Source: Sporosarcina luteola (GTDB taxonomy: Bacteria > Bacillota > Bacilli > Bacillales_A > Planococcaceae). From it: a stretch of DNA of 64,000 bases. Positions 1 through 9,252 of the stretch are shown here, in pieces. Position numbers and translations under genes: made by a program. The notes under the pieces are model-generated. The model saw only the letters and a list, made by a program, of their open reading frames with translations. It was not told the origin of the DNA and did not search any database. The stretch is from NCBI RefSeq assembly GCF_007991495.1, contig NZ_BJYL01000020.1:62001-126000 (forward strand), written 5' to 3'. Numbering within the stretch: position 1 is the first letter of the stretch; each line of letters starts with the position of its first letter.

Positions 1-89
1 GGCAGAAGGTCGGAATCGCTCATTGATATCGTGATCATATTGGGATTTTCCAAGGAATCCTTCCAGTCGTTTCATCAGGAGTGACCGTA

Positions 90-407
90 TTATTTTACAG
101 TTTCAAGGAAATCCGTAACTTGGTCGGGAGTTTTTGCATTGGCGCTATGCAAATGTGCTTTCTTCTCGCCGTGTTCGAAGATTAATAAGCTAGGAATTCC
201 CATCACTTCATATTTCTCTGCGATTTCAGGCAACACATCGCGATCAATGTCATACCATGTATACATGTCATACTCTTCAACAATCGGATTAATGAACATA
301 TCCATGCGCGTGCAATCAGGGCACCATCCTGCTTGGAATTTGATAAGCGCTTTGCCCTCACCGTTGATGACTTCATTGAATTGTTCTGCTGTTGTAATTG
401 ATTTCAT
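90..407 (-). CDS. thioredoxin-like protein (YtpP type)
   Basis: A 105-residue cytosolic thioredoxin-fold protein. The redox motif WCPDC has cysteines at residues 29 and 32, and the cis-proline region reads MGIPSLLIF, as expected for thioredoxins. The length matches the family and there is no signal peptide. The ATG is preceded by AAGGAG at 420-425 (complement). It is transcribed away from fadN, so the 264-bp interval probably holds divergent promoters. The CPDC motif resembles YtpP-type proteins rather than TrxA (CGPC), so it probably acts as a specialised thiol-disulfide reductant; its substrate cannot be told. Two alternative short frames run off the window edge downstream of it, neither of them convincing. 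Confidence 0.9.
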   Translation of the reverse strand: MKSITTAEQFNEVINGEGKALIKFQAGWCPDCTRMDMFINPIVEEYDMYTWYDIDRDVLPEIAEKYEVMGIPSLLIFEHGEKKAHLHSANAKTPDQVTDFLETVK

Positions 408-599
408 CGTACATACACTCCTTCTTCTATTTATAGATGCTTTCCAAAAAGGTCATAAGTTCAACATCTATAGTGTACATTCTAATGATCGTTTTAGGTA
501 ATAAAATGCCCAGCACCACTGAAATCTATGAAAAAATCACTTATATAACATTTTAATATTGCGAAAACGTGTTGAATGTTCTAAACTAATAGATATAGA

Positions 600-629
600 T
601 TGCGTTTCTATTTTTTTTGCTTGTAAAAT
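600..629 (+). promoter_or_regulatory. probable sigma-A promoter of fadNAE
   Basis: TTGCGT at 600-605 and TAAAAT at 624-629 are separated by 18 bp. The -10 hexamer abuts the FadR operator at 629-646, so a bound repressor would cover the transcription start. Inferred from sequence only. Confidence 0.55.
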
Positions 630-646
630 GAATGAGTGTTCATTCA
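629..646 (+). promoter_or_regulatory. FadR operator of the fad operon
   Basis: TGAATGAGTGTTCATTCA is an 18-bp palindrome with perfect 7-bp arms (TGAATGA and TCATTCA). It matches the known Bacillus FadR consensus of the form TGAATGA-N4-TCATTCA. FadR is a TetR-family repressor released by long-chain acyl-CoA. The site lies 26 bp upstream of the fadN start codon and directly downstream of a -10 box, as expected for repression. It also argues against a start upstream at 636, which would lie inside the operator. Confidence 0.88.
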
Positions 647-671
647 AGATGAAAAGGGAGGCTTCGCAAAC

Positions 672-3056
672 GTGGCTTATCAAATTAAGAAAGCGGCAGT
701 ATTAGGTTCAGGTGTTATGGGATCTGGCATTGCAGCCCATCTCGCAAACATTGGCATTCCTGTCCTTCTATTGGATATCGTTCCAAATAAGTTGACAGAA
801 CAAGAAGAAGCAAAAGGTCTTACATTGGAAGATCGGTCAGTGCGAAACAAATTCGCTTCGACTGCTTTGGAAAAACTTTTGAAACAGAAGCCAGCACCAT
901 TGGCAACGAAAAAGAATTTGTCATTAATTGAAGCAGGCAACTTTGAAGATGACTTGGAAAAATTGAAAGATGTTGACTGGATCATCGAAGTTGTTGTTGA
1001 GAATCTTGAAATTAAAAAAAGTTTGTATGAAAAAATAGATGCAGTCCGTAAGCCGGGCACAATCATTACTTCGAACACTTCTGGCATTAGTATTGAAGCA
1101 ATGGCGGAAGGGCGCTCGGAAGATTTCCAGAAGCACTTCCTAGGCACACACTTCTTCAATCCACCGCGTTATTTGAAGTTGTTGGAAGTAATCCCTACGA
1201 AAATGACGGATGCAGCAGTCCTCGACTTCATGCTTCAATTCGGAGAAGACCGTTTAGGCAAAGGTGTTGTCGTAGCGAAAGACACTCCGAATTTCATTGC
1301 AAACAGAATCGGAACTTACGGTTTGCTTGTTACGCTTCGTGAAATGGAGCAACGCGGCTATTCAATAGGAGAAGTTGACTCGGTGACAGGCACCCTGATC
1401 GGCCGTCCGAAATCCGCCACTTTCCGTACATTGGATGTTGTCGGACTCGACACGTTCATGCATGTCGCAAAGAATGCATATGACAAAACGGAAGGCGAAG
1501 AGCAGAAAGTGTTCGAGTTGCCGCCATTCATGAAGAAAATGATCGATAACGGTTGGCTTGGGGCTAAAACAAAGCAAGGTTTTTACTTAAAAGAAGGTAA
1601 AGAAATTCTTGAATTGGATCCGAAGACGTTTGAATACGGACCGACTAAAAAATTGAAAACGCCTTCAATTGAAATGGCGAAGCAAGCAAAAGGTCTTGCG
1701 AATAAAGTGAAAACGCTTGTTTACGCAAAAGACCGTACGGGAGAAATCCTTTGGAGCATCCTTTCACCGACGCTCCGCTATTCAGCAGAATTGAATGGGG
1801 AAATCGCTGACGATATCGTTGCGATTGACAATGCAATGAAATGGGGCTTCGGATGGCAACAAGGTCCATTCGAGATTTGGGATGCGATCGGTGTTGCGAA
1901 ATCGGTTGAAAGAATGAAAGAAGAAGATGCAGCAATTCCGGCATTCGTTCAAAACATGCTTGATAATGGCGTAGAATCCTTCTACAAAGAAGAAGACGGC
2001 GATCTTTATTTCTACGATGGGGAAGGCTACAAGCTTGTTCCGGTCAATGAAAAAGCGATCAACTTGAAACGTTACAAGAAAAAGCACGGCGTCATTAAAA
2101 AGAACTCCGGTGCCAGCCTGATCGACCTCGGTGATGGTGTCGCATTGCTAGAATTCCATTCACAATCGAATGCAATCGGCCCTGATATTATCCAAATGAT
2201 CAATTTTGCAATTGACGAAGTGGAGAAAAATTACAAAGGCCTTGTTATCGGAAACCAAGGGAAAAACTTCTGTGTAGGTGCGAACCTTGGGATGATCTTG
2301 ATGGAAGCGCAAGACGACAATATCTTTGAATTGGACTTCATTATCCGTTCTTTCCAAGATGCGATGATGAAAATCAAGTACAGCCGTAAACCGGTTGTCG
2401 CAGCTCCATTCCAAATGGCGCTTGGCGGAGGTGCGGAAGTGTGCTTGCCTGCCGCTCATATCCAAGCGTCGATGGAAACCTATATCGGTTTGGTTGAAGC
2501 GGGAGTAGGTTTGATTCCTGGAGGCGGCGGAAACGTCAATCTTTATTCCAAACATTTAAAGGGCTTGCCGCACGGCGTACAAGTCGACTATCAATATGTT
2601 GCGAATAAAGTATTTGAAACGATTGCAATGGCGAAAGTTTCGACATCTGCAGAAGAAGCTAGGGAAAACAACTTCCTCGACTTCGCGGATGGCATTAGTG
2701 TCAATCCGGATCACCAGATCTATGACGCGAAGCAAGCTGCACTTGCATTGTATGAAGGCGGTTATACAGCACCGAAGAAAGCAAAGATTCCAGTTACGGG
2801 GGATTCCGGTTATGCAACGATGCTTCTTGGAGCGGAAGGCATGTACCTCTCTGGTTTTATCAGCGATCACGATTTAAAAATAGCGAAAAAACTCGCATAT
2901 GTTTTATCTGGCGGAAAAGTGCCTTATGGAACACTTGTCGACGAACAATTTATGTTGGATTTGGAGCGTGAAGCGTTCCTAAGCCTTGTGCAGGAACCGA
3001 AATCCCAACAACGGATGCAGCATATGCTCCTCAAAGGGAAACCGTTGCGCAACTGA
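672..3056 (+). CDS. fadN: 3-hydroxyacyl-CoA dehydrogenase / enoyl-CoA hydratase
   Basis: Bifunctional beta-oxidation enzyme of 794 residues (B. subtilis FadN is about 790). The N-terminal Rossmann domain carries the NAD motif GSGVMG at residues 12-17, followed by a 3-hydroxyacyl-CoA dehydrogenase domain. The C-terminal third is a crotonase domain with GKNFCVGANLG and ALGGGAEVCLP, which form the oxyanion hole. The chosen start is GTG at 672 behind GGGAGG at 656-661; the frame stays open upstream to 636, but that overlaps the FadR operator. It is the first gene of fadN-fadA-fadE, 39 bp before fadA, and should be induced by fatty acids through FadR. Confidence 0.96.
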   Translation: MAYQIKKAAVLGSGVMGSGIAAHLANIGIPVLLLDIVPNKLTEQEEAKGLTLEDRSVRNKFASTALEKLLKQKPAPLATKKNLSLIEAGNFEDDLEKLKDVDWIIEVVVENLEIKKSLYEKIDAVRKPGTIITSNTSGISIEAMAEGRSEDFQKHFLGTHFFNPPRYLKLLEVIPTKMTDAAVLDFMLQFGEDRLGKGVVVAKDTPNFIANRIGTYGLLVTLREMEQRGYSIGEVDSVTGTLIGRPKSATFRTLDVVGLDTFMHVAKNAYDKTEGEEQKVFELPPFMKKMIDNGWLGAKTKQGFYLKEGKEILELDPKTFEYGPTKKLKTPSIEMAKQAKGLANKVKTLVYAKDRTGEILWSILSPTLRYSAELNGEIADDIVAIDNAMKWGFGWQQGPFEIWDAIGVAKSVERMKEEDAAIPAFVQNMLDNGVESFYKEEDGDLYFYDGEGYKLVPVNEKAINLKRYKKKHGVIKKNSGASLIDLGDGVALLEFHSQSNAIGPDIIQMINFAIDEVEKNYKGLVIGNQGKNFCVGANLGMILMEAQDDNIFELDFIIRSFQDAMMKIKYSRKPVVAAPFQMALGGGAEVCLPAAHIQASMETYIGLVEAGVGLIPGGGGNVNLYSKHLKGLPHGVQVDYQYVANKVFETIAMAKVSTSAEEARENNFLDFADGISVNPDHQIYDAKQAALALYEGGYTAPKKAKIPVTGDSGYATMLLGAEGMYLSGFISDHDLKIAKKLAYVLSGGKVPYGTLVDEQFMLDLEREAFLSLVQEPKSQQRMQHMLLKGKPLRN

Positions 3057-3095
3057 TCTGTCACTGATTTTTAGGAGCAAAAAGGAGGAAGTCGA

Positions 3096-4271
3096 ATGCG
3101 TGAAGCAGTAATTGTAGCAGGTGCAAGAACGCCGGTCGGAAAAGCGGGCCGCGGATCTCTTGCAACCGTGCGTCCGGACGATTTGGGTGCATTGGCAATT
3201 AAAGAAACGTTGAAACGTGCAAATGGATACGATGGACCAATAGATGACTTAATTATGGGTTGTGCAATGCCGGAAGCGGAACAAGGCATGAACGTAGCGC
3301 GCAATATCGGCGCGCTCGCCGGATTGCCTGATACGACGCCGGCAATCACTGTCAACCGTTTTTGTTCTTCAGGTCTCCAATCAATCGCCTACGCGGCGGA
3401 GCGTGTCATGCTCGGTCACTCAGAGGCAATCATCGCAGGCGGTGTCGAGTCAATGAGCATGGTTCCTATGATGGGGAACACGATCCGACCGAACTTCAAA
3501 TTGGCTGAAACGGCACCGCAATATTATATGGGAATGGGCCACACAGCTGAACAAGTCGCAGTAAAATATGGCGTAAGCCGCGAAGACCAGGACGCTTTTG
3601 CAGTCCGTTCACATAAAAAAGCAGCAGCAGCCATCGCAGCAGGCAAATTCGTAGACGAAATCGTCCCTGTCGAAGTCGTAAAACGATTTGTGAATGAAAA
3701 AGGAAAATACGAAGAGAAAACCGTCATGTTCGAGATGGATGAAGGCGTTCGCCAAGGCACATCAATGGAAGTGTTGGCGAAACTCCGTCCTGCATTCTCC
3801 GTGAAAGGCTCTGTCACGGCCGGAAACGCTTCTCAAACATCCGACGGCGCGGCATCCGTCCTCGTCATGGATCGCGAAATTGCAGAAGGCAAAGGCTTGA
3901 AGCCGATCGCTAAATTCCGTTCATTCGCAGTAGGCGGCGTGCCACCCGAAGTAATGGGAATCGGCCCAATCGAAGCCGTTCCAAAAGCATTGAAACTCGC
4001 TGGACTATCCATCGAGGACATCGACCTTTGGGAGCTGAACGAAGCATTCGCATCCCAATCACTCCAAGTCATCCGCCACCTAGGCCTCGACATGGATAAA
4101 GTAAACGTCAACGGCGGCGCCATCGCACTCGGCCATCCGCTAGGCGCGACAGGCTCAGTACTAACACTGCGTCTCATGAACGAACTCAAACGCCAAGGCA
4201 AACAATTCGGCGTCGTCACAATGTGCATCGGCGGTGGAATGGGTGCTGCTGGTGTGTTTGAAATGTTATAA
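3096..4271 (+). CDS. fadA: acetyl-CoA C-acyltransferase (3-ketoacyl-CoA thiolase)
   Basis: Thiolase of 391 residues, the usual family length. It cleaves 3-ketoacyl-CoA with CoA to acetyl-CoA plus a shortened acyl-CoA, the last step of each beta-oxidation cycle. The nucleophilic cysteine is Cys90 in [10 protein letters not shown]. The catalytic His lies in GHPLGATGS and the second catalytic Cys in [10 protein letters not shown] near the C-terminus. AAAGGAGG precedes the ATG. It is 39 bp behind fadN in the same operon. Confidence 0.97.
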   Translation: MREAVIVAGARTPVGKAGRGSLATVRPDDLGALAIKETLKRANGYDGPIDDLIMGCAMPEAEQGMNVARNIGALAGLPDTTPAITVNRFCSSGLQSIAYAAERVMLGHSEAIIAGGVESMSMVPMMGNTIRPNFKLAETAPQYYMGMGHTAEQVAVKYGVSREDQDAFAVRSHKKAAAAIAAGKFVDEIVPVEVVKRFVNEKGKYEEKTVMFEMDEGVRQGTSMEVLAKLRPAFSVKGSVTAGNASQTSDGAASVLVMDREIAEGKGLKPIAKFRSFAVGGVPPEVMGIGPIEAVPKALKLAGLSIEDIDLWELNEAFASQSLQVIRHLGLDMDKVNVNGGAIALGHPLGATGSVLTLRLMNELKRQGKQFGVVTMCIGGGMGAAGVFEML

Positions 4272-4295
4272 GAGGCACTTTACGAGCTCTTGATG

Positions 4296-4333
4296 GGATT
4301 TATGCGTGTTTACGAAGGTTTATGCGTTTTTGA
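4296..4333 (+). repeat. short degenerate tandem repeat
   Basis: Two imperfect units, TTTATGCGTGTTTACGAAGG and TTTATGCGTTTTTGAAG, lie in the fadA-fadE gap. They resemble in style (about 20-bp units, intergenic) the arrays at 24248 and 54393 but not in sequence. No function is evident. Confidence 0.4.
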
Positions 4334-4342
4334 AGCTGACAC

Positions 4343-4390
4343 TAAGGATTGAAGTGGAAAGCGTCCGCCTGGAACGGAAATCCGATTATA
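4343..4390 (+). repeat. decayed copy of the dispersed palindromic repeat
   Basis: AAGGATTG, then GGAAAGCGTCCG and CGGAAATCCGATTAT, match the two ends of the full element at 40086-40220. The central stem-loop part is missing, so this looks like an internally deleted remnant. It sits just before the fadE ribosome binding site. Confidence 0.6.
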
Positions 4391-4424
4391 AAGATATTTC
4401 ATGAAAAACAAGGAGGAGTATACA

Positions 4425-6212
4425 ATGACTGAAACTAAAATAAATGAGTTAATCCGTGGAGGAGCCTTCCTCATCGAAGACATCGACGCTTCACGCGTAT
4501 TCACACCAGAAGACTTTTCCGACGAGCAAAAAATGATCGCCAAAACAACAGAAGACTACGTGAAAAACGAAGTACTTCCTGTCGTCGAAAACTTAGAAAA
4601 CCATGAGTTCGAGCACTCCGTCAAACTTTTGAAATCCGCTGGGGACCTCGGTCTTCTCGGAGCTGACGTACCTGAAGAATACGACGGCCTCGGCCTCGAT
4701 AAAATCTCATCCGCGCTAATCGCCGAAAAAATGTCCGTAGCTGGCGGTTTCTCCATCACACACGGCGCACACGTAGGTATCGGTACATTGCCAATCGTCC
4801 TATTCGGTAACGAAGAACAAAAGAAAAAATACTTGCCGAACTCTGTTTCAGGCGACAAAATCTCTGCCTATGCGTTAACAGAGCCAGGTTCCGGTTCAGA
4901 TGCACTTGGTGCAAAAACGACTGCGAAATTGAACGAAGCAGGCACGCACTATGTATTAAACGGTGAAAAACAATGGATTACAAACGCTGGATTTGCGGAT
5001 GTATTCGTCGTTTACGCTAAAGTAGATGGAGATAAATTCTCTGCATTCATCGTTGAAAAAGAATTCCCTGGCGTATCTGTAGGCGCTGAAGAGAAAAAGA
5101 TGGGCATCAAGTCATCTTCCACACGTACATTAATTCTCGAAGATGCACAAGTTCCAGTTGAGAACCTATTAGGTGAAGTGGGCAGAGGGCATATTATCGC
5201 ATTCAACATTTTGAATATCGGCCGTTATAAATTAGGCGTAGGCACAATTGGCGGATCCAAACGTGCACTTGAACTTGCAATCAGCTATGCGAACCAACGT
5301 CAACAGTTCAAGACACCGATTTCTTCATTCAACTTGACGAAAGAAAAACTTGCGACAATGGCTTCTAAGCTATATGCAACAGAAAGCTTAATCTACCGTA
5401 CAGTTGGGTACTTCGAAGAGCGTAACAGCCAAATGACGCCGGAGCAGCAGAAAGATGGAAAAGCGGTTGCAGCTTCAATCGCTGAATACGCTATCGAATG
5501 CTCCATCAACAAAGTAGTCGGCTCTGAAGTTCTTGACTATATTGCGGATGAAGCTGTCCAATTACACGGCGGTTACGGATTCATGCAAGAGTATGAAGTG
5601 GAGCGCATTTACCGCGACTCACGCATCAACCGTATTTTTGAAGGTACGAATGAAATTAACCGTATGATCGTTCCAGGTACATTCTTGAAAAAAGCGATGA
5701 AAGGCGAACTGCCATTGCTTGAACAAGCACAAAGCCTGCAGGAAGAACTTCTGATGATGATGCCTGAAGAGATCGCTGACGAAGCACTTGCGCAAGAAAA
5801 AGTGCTTGTGAAAAATGCGAAGAAAATCGGTTTGCTTGCAGCTGGAATGGCTGCACAACGCTTTGGCACGAAGCTTGACGCTGAACAAGAAGTGCTTGTA
5901 AATATTGCTGACATTGCAAATAATATCTTTGCAATGGAATCTGCACTTCTGCGTACAGAAAAAGCAATTGCTAAAAATGGCGAAGAGAAAGAACAACAAA
6001 AAATCCTTTACACAGAAATCTTCTGTCAAGAGGCATTCGAAGCCATCGAAAAGGATGCAAAGGAAACACTGCTTGCTTCTGTCGATGGAGACAACCAACG
6101 TATGATGCTTTCGGCTCTTCGCAAGCTCACTCGTTCAAATCCATATAATCTCATCGCGAAAAAACGTGAAGCATCTGTCAAATTGATTGACGCTGAAAAA
6201 TATATCGTTTGA
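4425..6212 (+). CDS. fadE: acyl-CoA dehydrogenase
   Basis: FAD-dependent acyl-CoA dehydrogenase of 595 residues (B. subtilis FadE is about 594). It catalyses the first oxidation of beta-oxidation, forming trans-2-enoyl-CoA. It has the family signature ALTEPGSGSDALG, the substrate-binding QLHGGYGFMQEYEVER, and the catalytic-base region FEGTNEINR. A C-terminal extension of about 170 residues is typical of the long FadE/VLCAD-like form. ATG 4425 is chosen because AAGGAGG at 4410-4416 fits it; the in-frame ATG at 4401 lies upstream of that site. It is the last fad gene, 153 bp after fadA, with a repeat remnant between. Confidence 0.96.
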   Translation: MTETKINELIRGGAFLIEDIDASRVFTPEDFSDEQKMIAKTTEDYVKNEVLPVVENLENHEFEHSVKLLKSAGDLGLLGADVPEEYDGLGLDKISSALIAEKMSVAGGFSITHGAHVGIGTLPIVLFGNEEQKKKYLPNSVSGDKISAYALTEPGSGSDALGAKTTAKLNEAGTHYVLNGEKQWITNAGFADVFVVYAKVDGDKFSAFIVEKEFPGVSVGAEEKKMGIKSSSTRTLILEDAQVPVENLLGEVGRGHIIAFNILNIGRYKLGVGTIGGSKRALELAISYANQRQQFKTPISSFNLTKEKLATMASKLYATESLIYRTVGYFEERNSQMTPEQQKDGKAVAASIAEYAIECSINKVVGSEVLDYIADEAVQLHGGYGFMQEYEVERIYRDSRINRIFEGTNEINRMIVPGTFLKKAMKGELPLLEQAQSLQEELLMMMPEEIADEALAQEKVLVKNAKKIGLLAAGMAAQRFGTKLDAEQEVLVNIADIANNIFAMESALLRTEKAIAKNGEEKEQQKILYTEIFCQEAFEAIEKDAKETLLASVDGDNQRMMLSALRKLTRSNPYNLIAKKREASVKLIDAEKYIV

Positions 6213-6219
6213 TCACACA

Positions 6220-6247
6220 CCACCCAGGACAGTTCATTCCTGGGTGG
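6220..6247 (+). terminator. hairpin between fadE and yusI
   Basis: CCACCCAGGA and TCCTGGGTGG form a 10-bp stem 7 bases after the fadE stop. There is no strong T-tract (ATTCTCTG follows), so it may attenuate, stabilise the fad mRNA, or be only a weak terminator. Confidence 0.45.
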
Positions 6248-6285
6248 ATTCTCTGTTATACTGGAGAAAATGGAGGTGTTGTGAG

Positions 6286-6645
6286 ATGACATTGACCTAT
6301 TATGGTTATCCTAAGTGCGGGACTTGCAGAAAAGCGACAAAGTGGTTGGAAACGAACAACTTGGAATTCATTGATAACAATATTGTCGAGAACCCGCCGA
6401 CAAAGGAAGAGCTTCAACGCATGATCGAAAATTCAAACCTTGACATAAAGAAATTTTTTAATGTCAGTGGGATGAAGTTCCGAGAATTGAACTTAAAAGA
6501 TAAACTACCTGAAATGACGGATGATGAAAAGATCGAGCTCCTTTCCACAGATGGCATGCTCATTAAAAGACCGATTGTGACAGATGGCTCAAAAGTGACG
6601 GTCGGCTTTAAGGAAGACCAGTTTGAAGAAGTTTGGAAAGCTTAG
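6286..6645 (+). CDS. yusI: ArsC/Spx-family protein
   Basis: A 119-residue thioredoxin-fold protein of the ArsC/Spx family. CGTC (Cys11, Cys14) forms the N-terminal redox pair that Spx-type proteins carry, and the C-terminal part contains the family segment LIKRPIVTDG. GGAGGTG precedes ATG 6286; an upstream in-frame extension to 6187 runs through the hairpin and is unlikely. In B. subtilis yusI follows fadE and precedes gcvH. Here the App transporter separates it from gcvH, and a second copy of its last 27 codons lies at 13184-13264. The biochemical role of YusI is not known to me. Confidence 0.9.
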   Translation: MTLTYYGYPKCGTCRKATKWLETNNLEFIDNNIVENPPTKEELQRMIENSNLDIKKFFNVSGMKFRELNLKDKLPEMTDDEKIELLSTDGMLIKRPIVTDGSKVTVGFKEDQFEEVWKA

Positions 6646-6720
6646 TATGCTTTCTTGTCGTTTGCATCAGAATATGTCAAACATGAATGGAAATTGCATG
6701 CATCTTTGACACCAAAAATC

Positions 6721-6761
6721 GCCTTACATGTTGTAATTTCAACATGTAAGGCGGTTTTTTT
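6721..6761 (+). terminator. Rho-independent terminator after yusI
   Basis: A 13-bp perfect stem (GCCTTACATGTTG with CAACATGTAAGGC) and a 6-base loop, followed by GGTTTTTTT. A strong intrinsic terminator. Confidence 0.92.
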
Positions 6762-7086
6762 GTAGTTAATACTGTGTACTATTTCACTATTTTCGTTTGC
6801 TTTAACAATTCTTTCATTTCTTTTTAATGTCATTTTATCCAATAAATCCACTAATATTTCGTCCTCCGAAAATTTACTGGCACGAATAATATCCCTGAAA
6901 ATACAAAGTCCAACATTAATCCACTAAACTTTACAATATATTACAAAATAATTGATTGACAATTCAGTTTACCGTGGTTAGGGTTATATATAACAATCAG
7001 ATTTATTAAATTTGAAATCTACTGACTTGTAGTCTATCCCAATTCTCAAAGACTTGTGATTTTACCAAAAGGAATGGAGTGTCTAT
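6762..7086. other. AT-rich intergenic region upstream of appD
   Basis: No convincing gene. It contains TTGACA at 6956-6961, but no good -10 box at the proper spacing; an AT-rich stretch TTATATATAA lies 22-23 bp further on. ATATCCCTGAAAATA near 6890 resembles a CodY box with about five mismatches, which is too weak to call. The app promoter should be in this interval. Confidence 0.5.
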
Positions 7087-8076
7087 ATGAGTAGTCTGCC
7101 GGTATTGGATGTTCAAAAGTTAAAAACGTATTTCTATTTGGAACAAGGGTTAGTTGCAAAAGCGGTAGATGACGTCACCTTTTCTGTTTACCCAGGGGAA
7201 ACTGTGGCGATTGTCGGCGAATCGGGAAGTGGGAAAAGTATAACCGCGCTGTCCATTATGCAATTGATTAACAAGCCAGGTCGGATTGTGGAAGGCAGTA
7301 TTCACGTAAAGGATAAAGATCTGCTAAATTTAAAACCGAAACAGATGACGACTATCCGTGGCAATCATATTGGAATGATTTTCCAAGAACCTATGACTGC
7401 TTTAAATCCTGTCTTCACGATTGGCAATCAGATTACCGAAATGGTCCGGAAACATAAAAAGGTGTCTAAGCAAATTGCAGAACAGAAGGCAATTGAATTA
7501 CTTAGAATTGTCGGTATCCCTCGCCCCGAACAGATTACCAAAGAATATCCACATCAACTTTCGGGTGGAATGAGACAGCGTGTGATGATTGCAATGGCAA
7601 TCTCATGTGAGCCTGAACTCATTATCGCCGACGAACCAACTACAGCGCTGGATGTTACAATTCAGGCCCAAATATTAGATTTGCTCCTTGAGATGCAAAA
7701 GCGTTATAACATGGCGCTTCTTCTCATTACTCATGATTTGGGCGTTGTCTATGAATATACCGACAAAGTCATTGTCATGTATGGCGGGCAAATCGTTGAA
7801 CAAGCCCCTACAAAGCAGCTCTTATCTCTCGCGAAACACCCCTATACAAAAGGTTTGTTGAGCAGCTTGCCTAAAATGGATGAAGATGTAGAACGATTAG
7901 GAACTATCAAAGGTACTGTCCCTGCGGCATATAACTTCCCAGTAGGCTGTAGGTTTTCGACCCGCTGTCCATTTGTAATGGAAAAATGCAAACAGGTGAA
8001 TCCGGAGTTACTTCAATATGACACAGATCATCTTGTTCGCTGTCATCTTTATGAAGAAGGAGGCGAGCGTCAATGA
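7087..8076 (+). CDS. appD: oligopeptide ABC transporter ATP-binding protein
   Basis: ABC ATPase of 329 residues, the length of AppD/OppD. It has Walker A GESGSGKS, the signature LSGGMRQR, Walker [13 protein letters not shown] and the H-loop THDLG. The C-terminal extension with spaced cysteines ([14 protein letters not shown]) is typical of the OppD/DppD group. It works with AppF as a heterodimer to energise peptide import. The order appD-appF-appA-appB-appC is the same as in the B. subtilis app operon, unlike opp (A-B-C-D-F). A TGGAGTG site precedes the ATG. Confidence 0.92.
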   Translation: MSSLPVLDVQKLKTYFYLEQGLVAKAVDDVTFSVYPGETVAIVGESGSGKSITALSIMQLINKPGRIVEGSIHVKDKDLLNLKPKQMTTIRGNHIGMIFQEPMTALNPVFTIGNQITEMVRKHKKVSKQIAEQKAIELLRIVGIPRPEQITKEYPHQLSGGMRQRVMIAMAISCEPELIIADEPTTALDVTIQAQILDLLLEMQKRYNMALLLITHDLGVVYEYTDKVIVMYGGQIVEQAPTKQLLSLAKHPYTKGLLSSLPKMDEDVERLGTIKGTVPAAYNFPVGCRFSTRCPFVMEKCKQVNPELLQYDTDHLVRCHLYEEGGERQ

Positions 8077-9107
8077 CGATGGTGACAAAACAGCAAGGGG
8101 CTATTGATGAAAAACGGTCGATAGATGAGGATGTTCTCGTCGACGTGCGCAATGTGAAAAAGTATTTTTCTATTAAAGGTGGTATTTTGCAGAAAACGGT
8201 CGGGCAATTAAAAGCAGTTGACGATGTTTCTTTCACTATCCGTAAAGGTGAGACGTTAGGTATCGTCGGTGAATCGGGTTCTGGAAAATCCACACTCGGG
8301 CGGGTTCTTATCAGATTGCTAGATCCGACGTCTGGTCAGATTATCTTTAATCAGACTGATATCACCAATTTAAGTCAACGACAAATCAGACCTATCCGGG
8401 AGGACATGCAAATGGTCTTCCAAGATCCGTTCGCATCCTTGAATTCCAAAATGAGTATTGAACAGCTTATTGAAGAGCCTTTGCTTGTCCAGGGGAAGTT
8501 GGCAAAACCTGCACGTAAACAAAAGGTGCTAGAGGTTCTTGAGAAAGTCGGATTACGTAAAGATGACTTGCAAAAATATCCTCATGAATTTTCTGGGGGT
8601 CAAAGACAACGAATCAGTATCGCACGTGCACTTGTTCTTAATCCGAATTTTGTTATTTGCGATGAGCCTGTATCCGCCCTGGATGTATCAATTCAAGCTC
8701 AAGTTCTTAATTTAATGAAAGATTTACAAGACGATTTAGGGCTTACTTACTTATTCATCGCACATGATTTGAGTGTCGTAAAACACATTAGTGATCGTGT
8801 AGCTGTCATGTATTTAGGAAGGTTTGCAGAAGTCGCACCAAAAAAACAATTATACGAAAACGCATTGCATCCATACACACAAGCATTACTCTCTTCCATT
8901 CCAATCATTGACTTGAATGAAGAAAATGCAAAGAAAGAAAGGATCAAACTTGAAGGGGATTTACCTAGCCCAGCTAACCCACCTTCAGGGTGCACGTTTA
9001 GAACTCGATGTCCTAAGGTTCACGATCGGTGCGCTATTGACAGACCTGAACTTATAGAAATTGAGAAGGACCATTTCGTAGCTTGTCATTTATATAGTGA
9101 AAGATAA
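8073..9107 (+). CDS. appF: oligopeptide ABC transporter ATP-binding protein
   Basis: Second ABC ATPase, 344 residues, with Walker A GESGSGKS, signature FSGGQRQR, Walker [13 protein letters not shown] and switch histidine AHDLS. A conserved Cys-rich C-terminal tail ([14 protein letters not shown]) marks the OppF group. Its ATG overlaps the appD stop by 4 bp (ATGA) and is preceded by GGAGGCGAG, so translation is probably coupled. Partner of AppD. Confidence 0.92.
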   Translation: MTMVTKQQGAIDEKRSIDEDVLVDVRNVKKYFSIKGGILQKTVGQLKAVDDVSFTIRKGETLGIVGESGSGKSTLGRVLIRLLDPTSGQIIFNQTDITNLSQRQIRPIREDMQMVFQDPFASLNSKMSIEQLIEEPLLVQGKLAKPARKQKVLEVLEKVGLRKDDLQKYPHEFSGGQRQRISIARALVLNPNFVICDEPVSALDVSIQAQVLNLMKDLQDDLGLTYLFIAHDLSVVKHISDRVAVMYLGRFAEVAPKKQLYENALHPYTQALLSSIPIIDLNEENAKKERIKLEGDLPSPANPPSGCTFRTRCPKVHDRCAIDRPELIEIEKDHFVACHLYSER

Positions 9108-9252
9108 ATATACTTTAGCATCCATGATAACTTCATATGAGTTTCATTTTACTAATTCATGCAGTTACTTTTAGGGGGTGTTTCGTGGATAAATAATTGC
9201 TGCAAGGGTTCATTTTGTTCTACAACTAAAGTAAATAAAGGGGGACGCTATT

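Noticed and set aside
1-75. Possible partial minus-strand gene after the thioredoxin (start at 75, MKRLEGFLGKSQYDHD..., or TTG at 53, MENPNMITISMSD...)
   Set aside because: Two frames are open to the window edge, neither has a good ribosome site together with a recognisable product, and too little sequence is present to decide.
636-671. N-terminal extension of fadN from 636
   Set aside because: It overlaps the FadR operator, and GGGAGG points to GTG 672; the extra residues are not part of the FadN family.
680-1159. Long minus-strand frames inside fadN, fadE, sufB and other genes
   Set aside because: They are antisense shadows of strongly conserved genes, lack ribosome sites and match no family.
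6642-6851. 69-codon minus-strand frame after yusI
   Set aside because: It spans the yusI terminator and has no recognisable product.
6880-6900. CodY box upstream of appD
   Set aside because: About five mismatches to the 15-bp consensus in an AT-rich region; not distinguishable from chance.
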